Position numbers and translations under genes: made by a program
Part shown: positions 41,957-55,117 of the stretch, piece by piece
Numbering within the stretch: the stretch's first letter is position 1
Layout of the letters: each line of letters opens with the position of its first letter
The notes under the pieces: model-generated
Seen by the model: only the letters and a program-made list of their open reading frames with translations
What the model was told of the DNA's origin: nothing
Databases searched by the model: none
Assembly (NCBI GenBank): GCA_003260075.1
Contig: QLIY01000130.1
Location: forward strand, 1-64,000
Source: Phallusia mammillata
Lineage: Eukaryota > Chordata > Ascidiacea > Phlebobranchia > Ascidiidae
DNA length: 64,000 bases
Reading direction: 5' to 3'

Positions 41957-44900
41957 CTAAGATGCCATAGTTGAATTAATCACAGTTGTCAACGTAGTAT
42001 TTGCAACAGATTGTGCGAGACAGTGTTGTGAATGCAACCAATGAGGACATGGATCAAATGCGCCGAACGCTGGACCACCAAACACCGATACAGAAAACAT
42101 TGCAATAAATATTCCAACGACGTTCATATATGCTCCTGCTTTGACCTGGGGGGGGGGGCATGGATCAAATGCGCCGAATGCTGGACCTCCGAACACCGAT
42201 ACAGAAAACATTGCAATGAATATTCCAACGACGTTCATAAATGCTCCTGCTTTGACCTAAAAAAGTAATGTTTCATAATTTTGGGTTATATTATTATTGT
42301 AAAACAAAAAAAAGTTTAACAAAAAAGAAAATTATATTGTAACCAAACTAGGGATGAATTGAAACAAATATATTTGAAAACAAATTAAACTGATCCAAAT
42401 TGTATGTATTTTTTTTTGAAGAAAAAAACCATGAAAGCTACCTACGTATAATAATGAATTTTCAAAGGCATGTTTCCTTATATTAGAATTAAACAAAAGG
42501 CTTAAATAAAATTGTTTGCATGTTTTCTTTTTTATTTGCCACATTATGTATTCAAAGCTTCTGCACTCTTTTGAAGAAAAAAATGTAATCTGCGTGTCCT
42601 GCTAAAATTAACACATATTCATAACTGGGATCAGCCCTGAAGCAATATGTGTAATGTAAACAATTCGAAAAATACAAATCAAAAATGTTATTTACCATAT
42701 CCATCATAGTAAGGTGACCGTAGGAGTAAGCAATAGCATTAGGTGGAGTTGATACTGGAAGCATGAAAGCATATGAAGTTATCACTGTTGATGGGAGCAT
42801 TAAATACAATGGGTTCACTCCAAGTACTTCACCCTGTGAAAATATTAGTTGATTCAGCTGGTAACAGGACATTAGCCGTCAAAACTAGTGCAGTCATCAT
42901 AAGGCACTCTAGTTTGTTGGGAATAACAGGCTGAAACGTTATGTCTCACGACATCTGTTCAATGCCACAGCTAAACATACATCACTGGGTCCACAATGGT
43001 GTTGCCAACGACTTAGAAACCAAAATGGTAAAGCTGTCTGCTCAACGTGTGTGTATTATTTTGTGCCTTTATATCCCAAAGTTTAACGTCTTAGGGGGGG
43101 GGGAAAACGTTATGTCTCACGAAATCTGTTCAATGCCACAACTAGACATACATCACTGGGTCCACAATGATCTTGCCAACAGCTTAGAAACCAAAATGGT
43201 GATGCTGTCTGCTAAGCGTGTGTGTATTATTTTGTGCCTTTATATCCCAAAGTTTAACGTCTTAAAAACTGCATTAACAATTTTTTACAGACCAATCAGA
43301 ACTGCAAGCATTCAGTGAGGTTCTAAGTTCTAACAAACATTAAAGAATTAAAAAAAAGAGTATTGCATATCAAGTTTTGTGAAACAGTTATAGTCTTCAT
43401 GTTTCAACTGCTTTAAAACAATTTGATAAAATGTATCATCACATTTAACAAGAAGACACAGACAACAGTTACAACTTAACAGTGGGAAAAAAATTGACGA
43501 CGCGATGAGCCTTTCAATTGCTCAGCAAAAAGGCGAACAACTTCAAAAACTTTCAGTGTTACACTTCTTGCTGACATGAGGCATTGTAACTTACACATTA
43601 CCACTGTTATGGGTTGCATGCAATTGCATATTGGGGGGGGGGCTTCTTGCTGGCATGAGGCAATGTAACTTACACATTACCACTGTTATGGGTTGCATGC
43701 AATTGCATATTTAAGTCAAACAAAGTAACACAGCTGCAATAGACCATCTATCATTGTATTTAATTATCAAATTGCCCTTACCAATTCAGCAAGGATGGGT
43801 AGAAATACTGTTGCTGTTGCCGTGTTGCTCGTACACTGTGTGAGAGCACACACAATGAAACAACAGATAAAGTTTGCAAGTATTGGATCAATTTCATGCA
43901 ATGGAGTCATCTGTTGACCGATCCATTGAGACAATCCGGATTGCTTTAAAATGGAATTTATGTTGTGAAACTTTATTACTTTTATATTGTGACTGTTTGG
44001 ATTAAGACAGTTTCAGTTGCTGGAGTTGAAAGTTTGACATTTATACAAAAGTTACTCTAGGAAAAATGATTTGAACATTTTTGTGGCCGAAATGACATGC
44101 CTAAACAGGTGTTAATAAGATTAAATTGTTTACATACTTTATACCTTTTTTCAAATTAGAAAAAGAGTTATCTCCTAACCCAAGTAAGTACAAACAAAAA
44201 GTTTTATTACCGTATTTAAAACAAAACTATTGTAGAACTGTTCTGATATAGAACTAAAGTTTAATTATTCTTTTCTTCAAAATAATATTAAACTGTTTTT
44301 AAAAAAAATTAGTGTGCCATTTTTTTACATAACGGTTGTGCAAAGTTATTTTTAAGATTGTCATCAACTAAATATCCTCACCTTAGATCCCAATGCCATC
44401 GCAAAACTACCGCCGAGCAGTAGAATGACATTCCACGCCATCTTGTGTTGGACGACATTCCAACTCAACAAAGCTGGAACTGGTCCAGGTTCACTGTCGT
44501 CTATACATTATGTGATAATAATTGTTAAAAAGTTGACTTACAGATTTAAAAAGTGGTTTGATCAAATATAAAACCATAGGATAAACAGGGGGGGGGGGCC
44601 ACCGAGCAGTAGAATCACATTCCATGCCATCTTGTGTTGGACGACATTCCAACTTAACAAAGCTGGAACTGGACCAGGTTCTGTGTCGTCTAAACGTTAT
44701 GTCATACTTATTATTAAAAGGTCGAATTACAGATTCAAAAAGTGGTTTGATCAAATGTAATCAAAGACCCAGTGTATAAAACCATAGGCTAAACAGAATC
44801 AACTGGTGCACACAATGTTTGCAAGTGAAAAACATCACCAAGTAAAGCTGTTTTAGTTTTTAGGACCTTTAGTTACTTATTTAAATATACTATATCGGCC

Positions 44901-46555
44901 TAGGGTGTTATACACTGGGTTTTGGTTTATATTGATGTAGAAAATAGTAGGGATGTGCCAAAACTGCAAATGTTCTGTTTGGTCGAGCACCGACCATCTC
45001 ACTTTAATGCTCGGTGCNNNNNNNNNNNNNNNNNNNNNNNNNNNNNNNNNNNNNNNNNNNNNNNNNNNNNNNNNNNNNNNNNNNNNNNNNNNNNNNNNNN
45101 NNNNNNNNNNNNNNNNNNNNNNNNNNNNNNACTGGCGGTGTTTTATTAAGCTGTACATGCCCATAAAGTACATGTTTTTCCACCATCTATTGCATTTGAA
45201 AACTCATTCGTTTTTGTTCATAGACACCGTTTAGAACACTAGTTACGTATGTTAGCAGGGCGTGAATTTTATGCATAAGTATTAAATTTTGATTTTCATG
45301 TAACCATGTTAACAATTAGGAATGAAGAATACAATTTTGCCAACAAAATTAGACAAAATGAAATGTTACAATTAGGGTTAACTAAATTTTTCATTAAAAA
45401 TGGGAAAAAACTAGAAGGGTGGCTTAGCACATTTTGCCATTGTCCATACACTAGGGGGGGGGGTCGGTATACACAATGCTTACTAGTGCAAGTGATATGA
45501 TTAGTTCCTTATTTTAATATATTATGTAGGCCCAGGTTTTTTTTATACATCTTGATGTAGAAAACAGTAATCACAGGAAAACTGCGAATTTCATGTTAGT
45601 ATCACTTCAAACTGTACTTGCGATATTTTTGTTAGTAAATTACCAAAATATTGGTCCTTAACTACAGAAACAAATTATTTGTTTTTATGTACAAAAAAGT
45701 ATGCATAAGTATTGAATTTTGATTTGTATGTTAACAATTAGGAATGAAGAATACAATTTTGCCAACAAAATTAGACAAAATAAAATGTTACAACTAGGGT
45801 TAACTAAATTTTTCATTAAAAATAGGAAAAAAATAGTGCAGAAGTTTACAAATGATAAAGTGTTCTATGTCAGATCATAAGTTTAAGAAATGTTACCTCC
45901 TTTTGCTCGACAACAAAAGAAGTTGGGTCGTTTCGATGGAAACACGAATAGAATAAAAGTGATGGCCATCGCAACTGTCGCATCAGAAGGGGGGGGGGCA
46001 GAAGTTTACAAATAATAAAGTGTTTTATGTCAGATCATAAGTTTAAGAAATATTACCTCCTTTTGCTCGACAACAAAAGAAGTTGGGTCGTTTCGATGGG
46101 AACACGAATAGAATAAAAGTGATGGCCATCGCAACTGTCGCATCAGAAACATACCTAAAACATATATTACATTTTTATCACGAAGTTGCATATTTAATAT
46201 CAGAAAGCGACACAATATTTTTTTTATAATATGTAACAACTTCAGCTTTTTATAAGTCAAGTTATATTTGTAATAAAATTGCTGTTTAATGATTTTTTTA
46301 AAATGCAAATTTTTGTTAATGAAGTACGAAAATTTTGTATGTAATAAAATTGCACTTACCCTTTTTTGAAGATAGGTATCGATCCCCATCCACTAACGAA
46401 ACCAGGATCTCGGGTGAGCCACAACAACGCCAGCAAGACAAACCAAAACAATACAGCTTTCTCGGCAAAGCTGGAAAAACACATTGTTAAAGATAAATAT
46501 CCATTTGTTATATCACAGAAAATTTATTTCAATAAGATGAATAGGGGTAATAAAT

Positions 46556-46619
<64 letters not shown>

Positions 46620-49600
46620 GCCTTTACTTAGTAATGTTAATTAACAGGTAAACAGTTCATGGCTCATTTTAATGCTTACTGCTTTGTAAAATAAAATCAA
46701 TTCCTTAGTCATCAACATAATTGTGGGGGGGGGGAACTGTGATTTAGGGGTAATAAATACAGATTTTGTAAAATAGTGAGTCAGAAAATCAGCCCATATT
46801 GAATTGGTTGACAATAAACGCCTTTACTTAGTAATATTCATTAACAGTTAAACAATTCATGGCTCATTTTAATGCTTACTATGTTGTAAAATAAAATCAA
46901 TTGCTTTGTCATCAACATAATTGTTACTAGAATCCAAGAGATTTCAAAACAACACATCATCATTTAACGCTCTTCTATTTATGAAACACAACTTTATACC
47001 TAATGGAAGTAATTAGATTTGTAGTATATATGCATTATTTTATCGCATAAAATTCCATGTGTATATTGTTATGTGTTTATCTGACCTTACCTCATGACAC
47101 CCAGGTCATCATATTGCCTTCTGATCATTCTTTCTGCATGAAGCTCCTCAGTGGACTTGGTTTTATTTCGAGAGAAACAGGGAAAGATTTCAGACCAACT
47201 ATCATAAAATAAACAACAGTATTAGGTTCCTGGTTAATATAAAATTACCTACAAAAGCAAATTAATCAATTGAAATTGCAAATCCTATCAAAATGTTTAA
47301 TTTCCATTCCTAGCTTTATCAACAAATTAAACCACGGCTAATGTAATTTGAACAAGCATAAATTTAAATTCTGATAACTTACAATATAAGAATCTACAAT
47401 AAGTTTGTTCACAAAACAAGCTACTTTTACCACACAAAAACTGGCTAATTTGATTTTTTGGAATGAAAAGTAAGAAGACTAATGTATTTTCATTTGACAT
47501 GTGTCAAATTTCAATACAGTCTGTTAAGTAATGTTGCTTTAAGTAAAAAAGATGGGTTTCAAAGCATACTTGATGTCCAGAAAAAGGTACTGAAGCCAGA
47601 ACCATGATATCATGAGATACAACACCATTCCCGGGAAAGCAAAGAATGCCCATGACCCGAAATCAATTTCTGGTGCATGTGGATAGGTTCTGTGCACATA
47701 AGTGTTCACAAGGTTAAAACAAACATGATAAAGCTCAATAAATAGGCGGGGGGGGGGAGGAAAGCAAAGAATGCCCATGAGCCGAAATCAATTTCTGGTG
47801 CATGTGGATAGGTTCTGTGCACAGAAGTGTTCACAAGGTTAAAACAAACATGATAAAGCTCAATAAATAGGCTGTTGCTGCCAGGCATAATGAATAAACA
47901 AGTATAACTACTGGAAGAGCAATACTATTTAATATGGAGAAAGCTATTTCCAACCATATTTTTAGTGTGGTTAATATAGATAAATTACTTTTTAAGTTGA
48001 TTTAAACAGCTTGAGTGCTCTGTTCCAGAATATTATTTTTTTTAAAACAACTTTTTATCAGATTAATTATCTAAAAATTTTTTTTAGTTCCCTACATTTT
48101 AGGATACATTGTCATTTGTCAAATGAGCTGTCTAACCTAACTTAATCTTACGTTTTGAATTGCCCAGCCATAATCAGGTTTGGCCCAGTGCCAGTAAGAG
48201 TTGCAGTGCCTCCAATATTGGCAGAGTAGCAAACACAAATGGTCAATGCTTTGCACAGATTTCGTTTCTTTCGTTCGCGTTCCAATTTAGTATTGAAAGT
48301 TGTGCTTGTAAATCCCTGAAAAACGCCAACATTACAGTTTACACAATTCTATGGAGTTTAGTAGTGATAGTGATGTAAGGTTTTAGGAGGCTACACTGCA
48401 TGAGTATTTTACAGAGCATGAAATAGTCAACTGATTGAGTTTAAGTGTTTATTCTGTTGTGACATTGATTTCATGCATAAAAAATCTTGATTTCAGAAGC
48501 ATATTTAACAGAAAGGTTTTGTCTAGGAATGGGTCGAACATAAAGAGTATTAGGTGTTGTTGCAAACCAAAAATTCAACGCTGTAAATAGGAATGTTTGT
48601 GATGTCACAATACACAGAGTGTGCTCAACCAAACAAAACACTTGCAGTCATTCACAATTTTTTGGAGAATAATCAACAAATGTTCTGTTAGGTTTCATAT
48701 CACAAATGATGGCGCAACCATTTATTGAAACATTGTAAATAGAGCATATAACATTTATGTCAATTATTGCCAGTATACTAGTGATAATAAAAGTTCATCT
48801 TATATTTATGGATAATTGCATAACTGATTTGGTCTATGTGGCAACAACGCACATGACCTTGCACTCAGTCTATTCAGTTACAGTTGACTTGACGTTTACT
48901 TCAATTTTGTTTATATGTCAGGTATTGGATGTATGCTTTGTAACAATGATTATTATGTATTTGTATGGCGCGCTTCAACGGGTATGGCATACTGTGATTT
49001 TCATATGAGTGTGCCGTGATCGCTGGTCTGCATAGACGCTTCAGGGCTGCCAGTTGTGAATTTATGTTCATCTTAGTATGTATTTGTTTATGGTTCTTTT
49101 TGAAAAAGGCAATGATAGAAGTTTTCAATTTTATTTGTGACTTACTGGTTGGGGGGGGGGAGTATTTGTTGATGGTTCTATTTGAAAAAAGGCAATGATA
49201 GAAGTTTTCAATTTTATTTGTGACTTACTGGTTCTTCGATAAGCGCTGTTGTTGATGCATCTGGGCCATCATCTACAGCTGCAACCTAACACAAAAACAC
49301 AAATTTTCAAGTGATTTTATTTTAAGATTGTTGAGTACAAGGCTTAAACACAACTTGCTAACAGCATTTGAAAGACCTAAAAATTGTTTAAAATAATACC
49401 ATTTGATTTCTAAATCTTGTACAAGAAAATAGTGAAAGATTTAAATCTGTACAAGCTTTGTTTGTTTGTGGTAACTTGTTTAAAAATTATAAGCATGGAA
49501 ATTCATCAAAGACATTTCCTCATTCTTCCAGGAAACATATACAGGACAACCGACATTTTGACGCCCGTATCAGACATCACCTTGGTCACCCTGGTGAACA

Positions 49601-52600
49601 CACCCCGTATAGGACGTCAAAATGTCAGATGACTTGTATATATTCCAGGATGCACAAAAAGTCTATGAAACATGCCTGGGAAAAATACTATATTCGTGGA
49701 AGTTTATCTTGTACTTACCAAATGATTGCTCAGTTCCTCTGTTGGGCTAAAAAAATATCATATGTTAAAGATATTATTAGCAAGCAAAAAATATTTCAAA
49801 ATGTAATGTTAGTTAACTATGAAATACAAAAAATATGATTTTAATATGCCTTTATTTGAACACAGCAGGACAATCAATTACATGTTTCTATTTGTTCACA
49901 CAAAAACTAACACTTGTTTTGAACTGTTTTTTTTCACAAGATGAGTTAATGTGTAGGTTCCTGACCCACCTGTGTTTGTTGATGTCCTTTTGTAAAACTG
50001 ATGTGTAGTAATTGTTTGAGCCTGGTGACGACTGAATGGGTTTAAACTCCACTTTGTCACCGTCGCTGCGGCTATTTTCTACACACATAGAAATCACAAA
50101 ATCAGTTTAATCAAAAGGTGTTCAGAAGGCGTCAGCTACAAAGGTCGACGCCAGCTAGTATTTCAACTTAGAGCAGTTGTGTAAATTGTCAAGGGTCATT
50201 CACAGACATGGAATAAACACAGAGTGGTAATGTAATATGATACGAACACGTGCAGCAGACAAATGTTATCATTAGACAGTCCAACAGTTCCACTTGCCTT
50301 GGCGTGATCGCCTCATGGTACAAGCGTGTCTTCTTTATGGGTTTTAGACCACATGGGGCGTGGTTTGCCACATGGCGAGAAACCAGACAATAGTGGGACG
50401 TAACTTATACATGCTGTGTTTTTAGTAACATCGATTTTATGTAATAGTTGTTAAGTAAAGGTTATGGGGGGTGAGTTTACGACTTGGGTTACAACTGTGT
50501 GTGTCCAGTTTTAGAAAACATTGGAGACTGGACAAATTGGCTTTTAATACAATACTAGATTACAATGAAATGGATAGTTGATACCCACACTCACACAAAT
50601 GCTAAACATTCGAAACATTTATGTATGATACACAAGACACCCAAATATTTTAATCTAACCTTACACATAATAAAATCTGTAACAAATATATAGATATACA
50701 TTTTACAATTCATTGTTTGCAAGCTAATAAGGAACAAAAAAGCATTTTATACTAAACATTTCATCATAAAAAGTATGTATGTCTCTTTAGTTTAGGGAAA
50801 AAATGCTGTTAGCAGATAAAAAACTTTTTGTACAAGATATCTTGTTGGTAATTATAACTATGTGTAATGACATGGATATGTAAGTAAACTAATAAAACAA
50901 CTTGGCAAAACATTTTAGGGACACAACAAAGTCACACAGCGGTCATTTTGGCATAAAAACTTCCTGTGTTATATCCTCTTCCGACAAGAAATTAATCTAC
51001 TCGGATGACGTGACTTTTCCATAAATATCTCGCTACGCACAAGCATCGCTGTGTACCCTTGGATATATTTATAGTTTCCTGTAAACGCCACAGGTACTTA
51101 CCGAGGGTTAGAGGTCGTGGCTGTGAATTGGCTCGGACAATTGGTTTGTGATTGCTGTCACCAGGGGGCGTCGAACCTCCACTGCTCGATTTGCTGGAAC
51201 CACCCTGTTCAATGTCCTATAACGTACAATATATGTATGGTTATATTCAGTGATTACATTTCTAAAAGAGGAAACATTATACTATTTTTTCCTTGAAACA
51301 CTACAGTTTATACTATTTTTAACACTACGAAGTACAGTGTTGTATATCCTACTACAAGTTATTTTTTTTACCACTTGACAAGCACAAAACATTATAGTTA
51401 TAGTACTTTTCTCTTGCTACTTAAGATAGCATTGAAAATAGTAAGTAAAATTTGCACATTTTTTGAAAGTCATATTATTATTTTTTTTGAACAATGGACC
51501 CTTAAACATTTACACAAGTCACAAAATTTACTATAAATTTTGCGTTACATTAAAGTTAGGTGTCATTGAACCTTAAAACTACTTGGGAGGCTCTTAAATA
51601 AACAAATAAAACACAAGGCTTCCCCGGCCTACACACAGGTCTTAGTGTTGTTTGATGATCATAAAATTTCGGTGTACCAGACAATTTGCATACTATGCTA
51701 ACACATTACAAATTAAACAGTAACTACAAACTACTATAGCTTAACGCATGGGCTAAACAAACGACAATCTGTTTGTTCCGCAAACACAACACAAACCCAC
51801 TGGTTCAGTCGTCATTTCTTCAAGTACGGCCTGCGCGATCGGGATCATCATAGCGGTTGTGGCCACGTTACTAATCCACATCGACAAAAAGGCTGTTGTG
51901 GTCATGAACCCAAAAAGCAGCCTGCAACAAAAAACAATAAAAAATGAGTATGCATATTTTTTTTGGCACATTAAATGCCATGATTGTGTGCTTTATTGGC
52001 AAATCTTTAACTTTGCCAAGGCTAAACGATTTAATGCCATAAATGAGCCCTCAAAGAAAACAAGAAAAACAGGTTTTACAAGGTTGCTTTAGCTACTTAT
52101 ACCACTTATCTCCCAGAATATAAATGTCAATTATGATGAGGTGTCCTATTTGTTTAGATGACCTGTAGTAAACTTTATTGTATTTAGTAGGAGCAACTAT
52201 AAAGTGGGCGTTGTTGGGGGTGTGGCTGTATCCGGGAAACTAAAAGTTGACAACGTCACGTTCTGACCTCAAGTAACCTTTTACCGTCTACTCGTAAACC
52301 AAAACCCCAAGTTCAAGAACTCTCTGGGATTAAAGGCCTGCCCAAGTGGCCCGCTGGGATTTAGCAAGGCACGAACGAATTAAGATAATGGAACGAAGGG
52401 CGCCCAGTAAACTGTTACGTTACTACAGAGTTGCAAGTCGGGCCGGGTTCGGGCTTAGGTATTTGTGAGAAAACGGGCTTAAAACGGGCCTGACTTTACG
52501 TTCCGTGTCCGCCATTTTTTAAATAAAATCACTCAGCTAAGTAACAAGTCTCTGGCTTTGAACTAATGCCAGCCCCACTCAAAAACATATTGTTTATGCC

Positions 52601-55117
52601 AATTGTCTACTATTGTTCATTGTGTTTGTTGTCTTTTCCTTTTTTCTTTCTCGTCCTTTGTTGCAAGGCTTTCGTGGATAGGCCTGCGCCTGTTAATGAA
52701 AATTTCGGGCCTGGGGGGGGGGTACTATACTGCGCCAGCAGTGCTGTTTGTATATTTACACCATTTGATCACATTTGTGCGATGTAAGGTCAATTTTATT
52801 CCATACTTGTTCAAAACGTGAACAGTTTAAAAATAATACCATACAGCATTGATTTTTGAAATTCTTTTTGGCTAATGCGGCGGTTAGGAATTTACGCCAA
52901 AAAGGAAATTCGTTTCAATATCCCTTTGGTACTTTTTTCTGGTGCATTCGCGCGTGAATGAATTGGATATGTTTGCTTCACGCACACAAAGATACGATTG
53001 AATTCACTTACAATTTCACATTCCTAAAACGTTGACTTTCGTTTCTCAAGACGAGTTTTTATCACAAATATATGAGTTCGCCTTTGCTGATGTCACGTTT
53101 GACGTCAGAAATATCCGAATACGTCACAAAGGCGCGAACACAAAGACTTATGTTTAACTTTAGGGCCACTATAAAAACGATTAATTTGGAACAGAAGCTA
53201 AAGCGACAACGGACAAAGGATTGGTTGTAGACAGAGAATGAAGTTTTATTGACAAAAAGGCTTCTTTGAAACTGTGGGATTCCGCTTATTATACTTGCTC
53301 CTGGCGCCCTAAGGCAAAAACGCGAAATGTGTGTTTGAAGCTGTACTTGAGATTGAGACGTGCGAATTTGGAATTAGCTATCTGTTTTGCACGGGTGTGT
53401 ATTTTTAAATGTGAAACCGAAAATAAATATAATCAATTTTCTTACTTCCTGATACTCGAGCAAAACGAAACTAGTACTGTAAGGTTGAGTTGACTGGTAG
53501 AAACGCCTCATGAATAATATATCACCACAAAACCGCGTTTATATAGACGCTAAAGGACAAGACAGAAAATCGAAAAAAAAAGTTTTAACAATAACAACAT
53601 GTGGTTTATACAGTAGCAGCACACGTTGGTCACCAACAGCTTATGTGAGCGCCTAAACAGTCACGTCCATATGTCTGAAACTCCGTCGCTGGTTAATTGC
53701 CCTTCAAACGACTTAGCCACATTCCAACCTCGTCTATAGGTTGTTGTAACACGACAACGGGCTCTTGTGATTGGCTAAAAAATGGGGGTGTATCTAAGGC
53801 TGACCCAGGAACTCTTACACGACTTCCTTGTTGGCCAAACCGGATTTATGAAAATTTTTCTGATGGTAGTAACTAGTAACGTTTATAGATGAAATAAGCA
53901 AAGGTGTTGGAAGATTGAAACGTGACTAGCACTTGATAGCTTCCTAGCAACCGGTTTATTGGAAATAACACTTTGTTGTGTTCTAGGAACGGTGCGATAA
54001 CCAACATCAATTTTTCTTCGACAGAAGGGAGTGTATTAAGCCTGTTAGGTATTGGCTTCCTGCGTTTCATGTAACCAATGCAACAAAATGTGACATATGC
54101 CACAAATCGTTTCCATACAGCTTGCTAGATGCAAAACACCAAAAAAGTTACAATAATTTACAAACATACCAGCACATACAAAGCATATGATCTGCAGTGA
54201 AAGTTAAACACATTCAATCTGAAAAAAGGTTCATTTCATGTATGTTTGATTGTATACATAGTAAATTTAGTTTGTCTACATATATCGTATATACTTAAAA
54301 AAGCCATACAAACTCTTTAACTAGAACTATAAATATATATTATATTCTGTACACACATCTTACCATCTTGGTTTTGCTCCCACAAATGTTAGAACTTTGA
54401 GAGCTATTCTTTTGTGCAGATTCCAATGTTCTACTGCCACAGCTACTGCTAAGCCACCAAGAAACAAAACATTCACATCTTTCAGGTATTCAATGCTTGT
54501 CTGAAAAAAGACAACAATGAAAAAATCAACTTCTTAAAACCTAATTGGATTAAAAATTTATATCACCATCACAGCAAAATACACACATTAGACACTATAA
54601 GAATATGATTTTCAAAACTACCACAGAATGGTAGGACAACATACTCAATTAGGAAGAAATCGTGGTTATATTTTTTTATATCTCACCTCATAATGAAAAT
54701 AATGCATATTAAAATGTTTCATGGTAAACTACTGGCCTAAAATTATTATTCGACTGGATAGTATTCATTACAACTTAACAAAATACAAAAAACTTTTTAA
54801 CTTACCCTTTTTGCGGTTACAACCCCAAGAAAGGGGTAAAATACCAAAGGTAGCAAAGCTGTAACAGCAAGTGGCACGACTTCGCTCACCCAATATATAG
54901 CCATCAACAGGATTGTGTAAGCACATGCTAATTCCTGCCAAGACAAATATTTGTGAAATGCCAACATTGTTCATGTTTAGTGCAAATAAAAACTTTAGCT
55001 TACCGTTTGTAAATGTGGCGGAGGAAAAATCAGCAAAGGCAATAGCAAAATTGGAGTCAACACTAAAATAATAGAGCGTTTAAATTTTTTAAGCTGCAAG
55101 CATGGCCCTATGCCCAT
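41957..55117 (-). CDS. SLC13-family sodium/anion cotransporter
   Basis: Seventeen exons on minus, from the start: 55004-55117, 54806-54934, 54364-54500, 51801-51921, 51102-51216, 49970-50078, 49719-49746, 49229-49285, 48152-48315, 47570-47689, 47091-47198, 46360-46470, 46057-46154, 44382-44500, 43782-43943, 42696-42833, 41957-42145 (672 aa). The product is a multi-pass plasma-membrane symporter for di/tricarboxylate or sulfate; the substrate cannot be fixed from sequence. Evidence: [30 protein letters not shown] (first Ser-Asn motif, with Val where many members have Thr), [31 protein letters not shown] (second motif, SNT intact) and the signature [13 protein letters not shown]. Exons 5-8 encode about 100 hydrophilic Ser/Gly/Pro-rich residues, making it longer than most relatives. 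Duplicate haplotype pieces of exons 10, 13, 14 and 17 lie at 47758-47836, 45897-45988, 44599-44689 and 42159-42256. Confidence 0.92.
42603..42650. repeat. SINE tail fragment
   Basis: ATAACTGGGATCAGCCCTGAAGC-type sequence matches the tail of the tRNA-derived SINE (compare 32795-32825). It lies in the last intron of the SLC13 gene. Confidence 0.6.
44949..45290. mobile_element. Second TAGGGATG-ended MITE, interrupted by an N gap
   Basis: The segment starts TAGGGATGTGCCAAAACTGC, the complement of the right end of the element at 34963-35471. After the N run it continues as the reverse complement of that element (ATTAAGCTGTACA, TGTTAGCAGGGCGTG). Its other terminus is not clear. It lies in intron 13 of the SLC13 gene. 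Confidence 0.7.
45018..45130. other. Run of 113 N
   Basis: The only long N run in the window; it lies inside the MITE copy above. Open frames crossing it are meaningless. Confidence 0.99.
46556..46618. other. 63-base G run, gap placeholder
   Basis: A pure G run in intron 11 of the SLC13 gene. The sequence before (ATAGGGGTAATAAAT) and after (CCTTTACTTAGTAAT) recurs around 46745-46930 past a further 10-G run at 46725-46734. Confidence 0.85.
48966..49075 (+). repeat. SINE body and tail fragment
   Basis: It contains GAGTGTGCCGTGATCGCTGG and GAATTTATGTTCATC, the body-to-tail part of the SINE in plus orientation. The tRNA head is missing. It lies in intron 8 of the SLC13 gene. Confidence 0.8.
49518..49650. 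repeat. Foldback repeat with GACATTTTGACG arms
   Basis: GACATTTTGACGCCC at about 49553 pairs with GGACGTCAAAATGTC at about 49612. The outer arms (TTCCAGGAAACATATAC and GTATATATTCCAGGA) also show symmetry. In layout it resembles the repeats at 3429 and 37451, but the sequence differs. Confidence 0.65.
51922..54363. other. Long intron 3 of the SLC13 gene
   Basis: This 2.4-kb intron is the longest in the gene. It includes a 10-G run at 52713-52722 and a stretch with GGGCCGGGTTCGGGC-like repeats (about 52438-52500) resembling a decayed mobile element. No exon with SLC13 similarity was found inside, and the reading frame is continuous without one. Confidence 0.6.
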
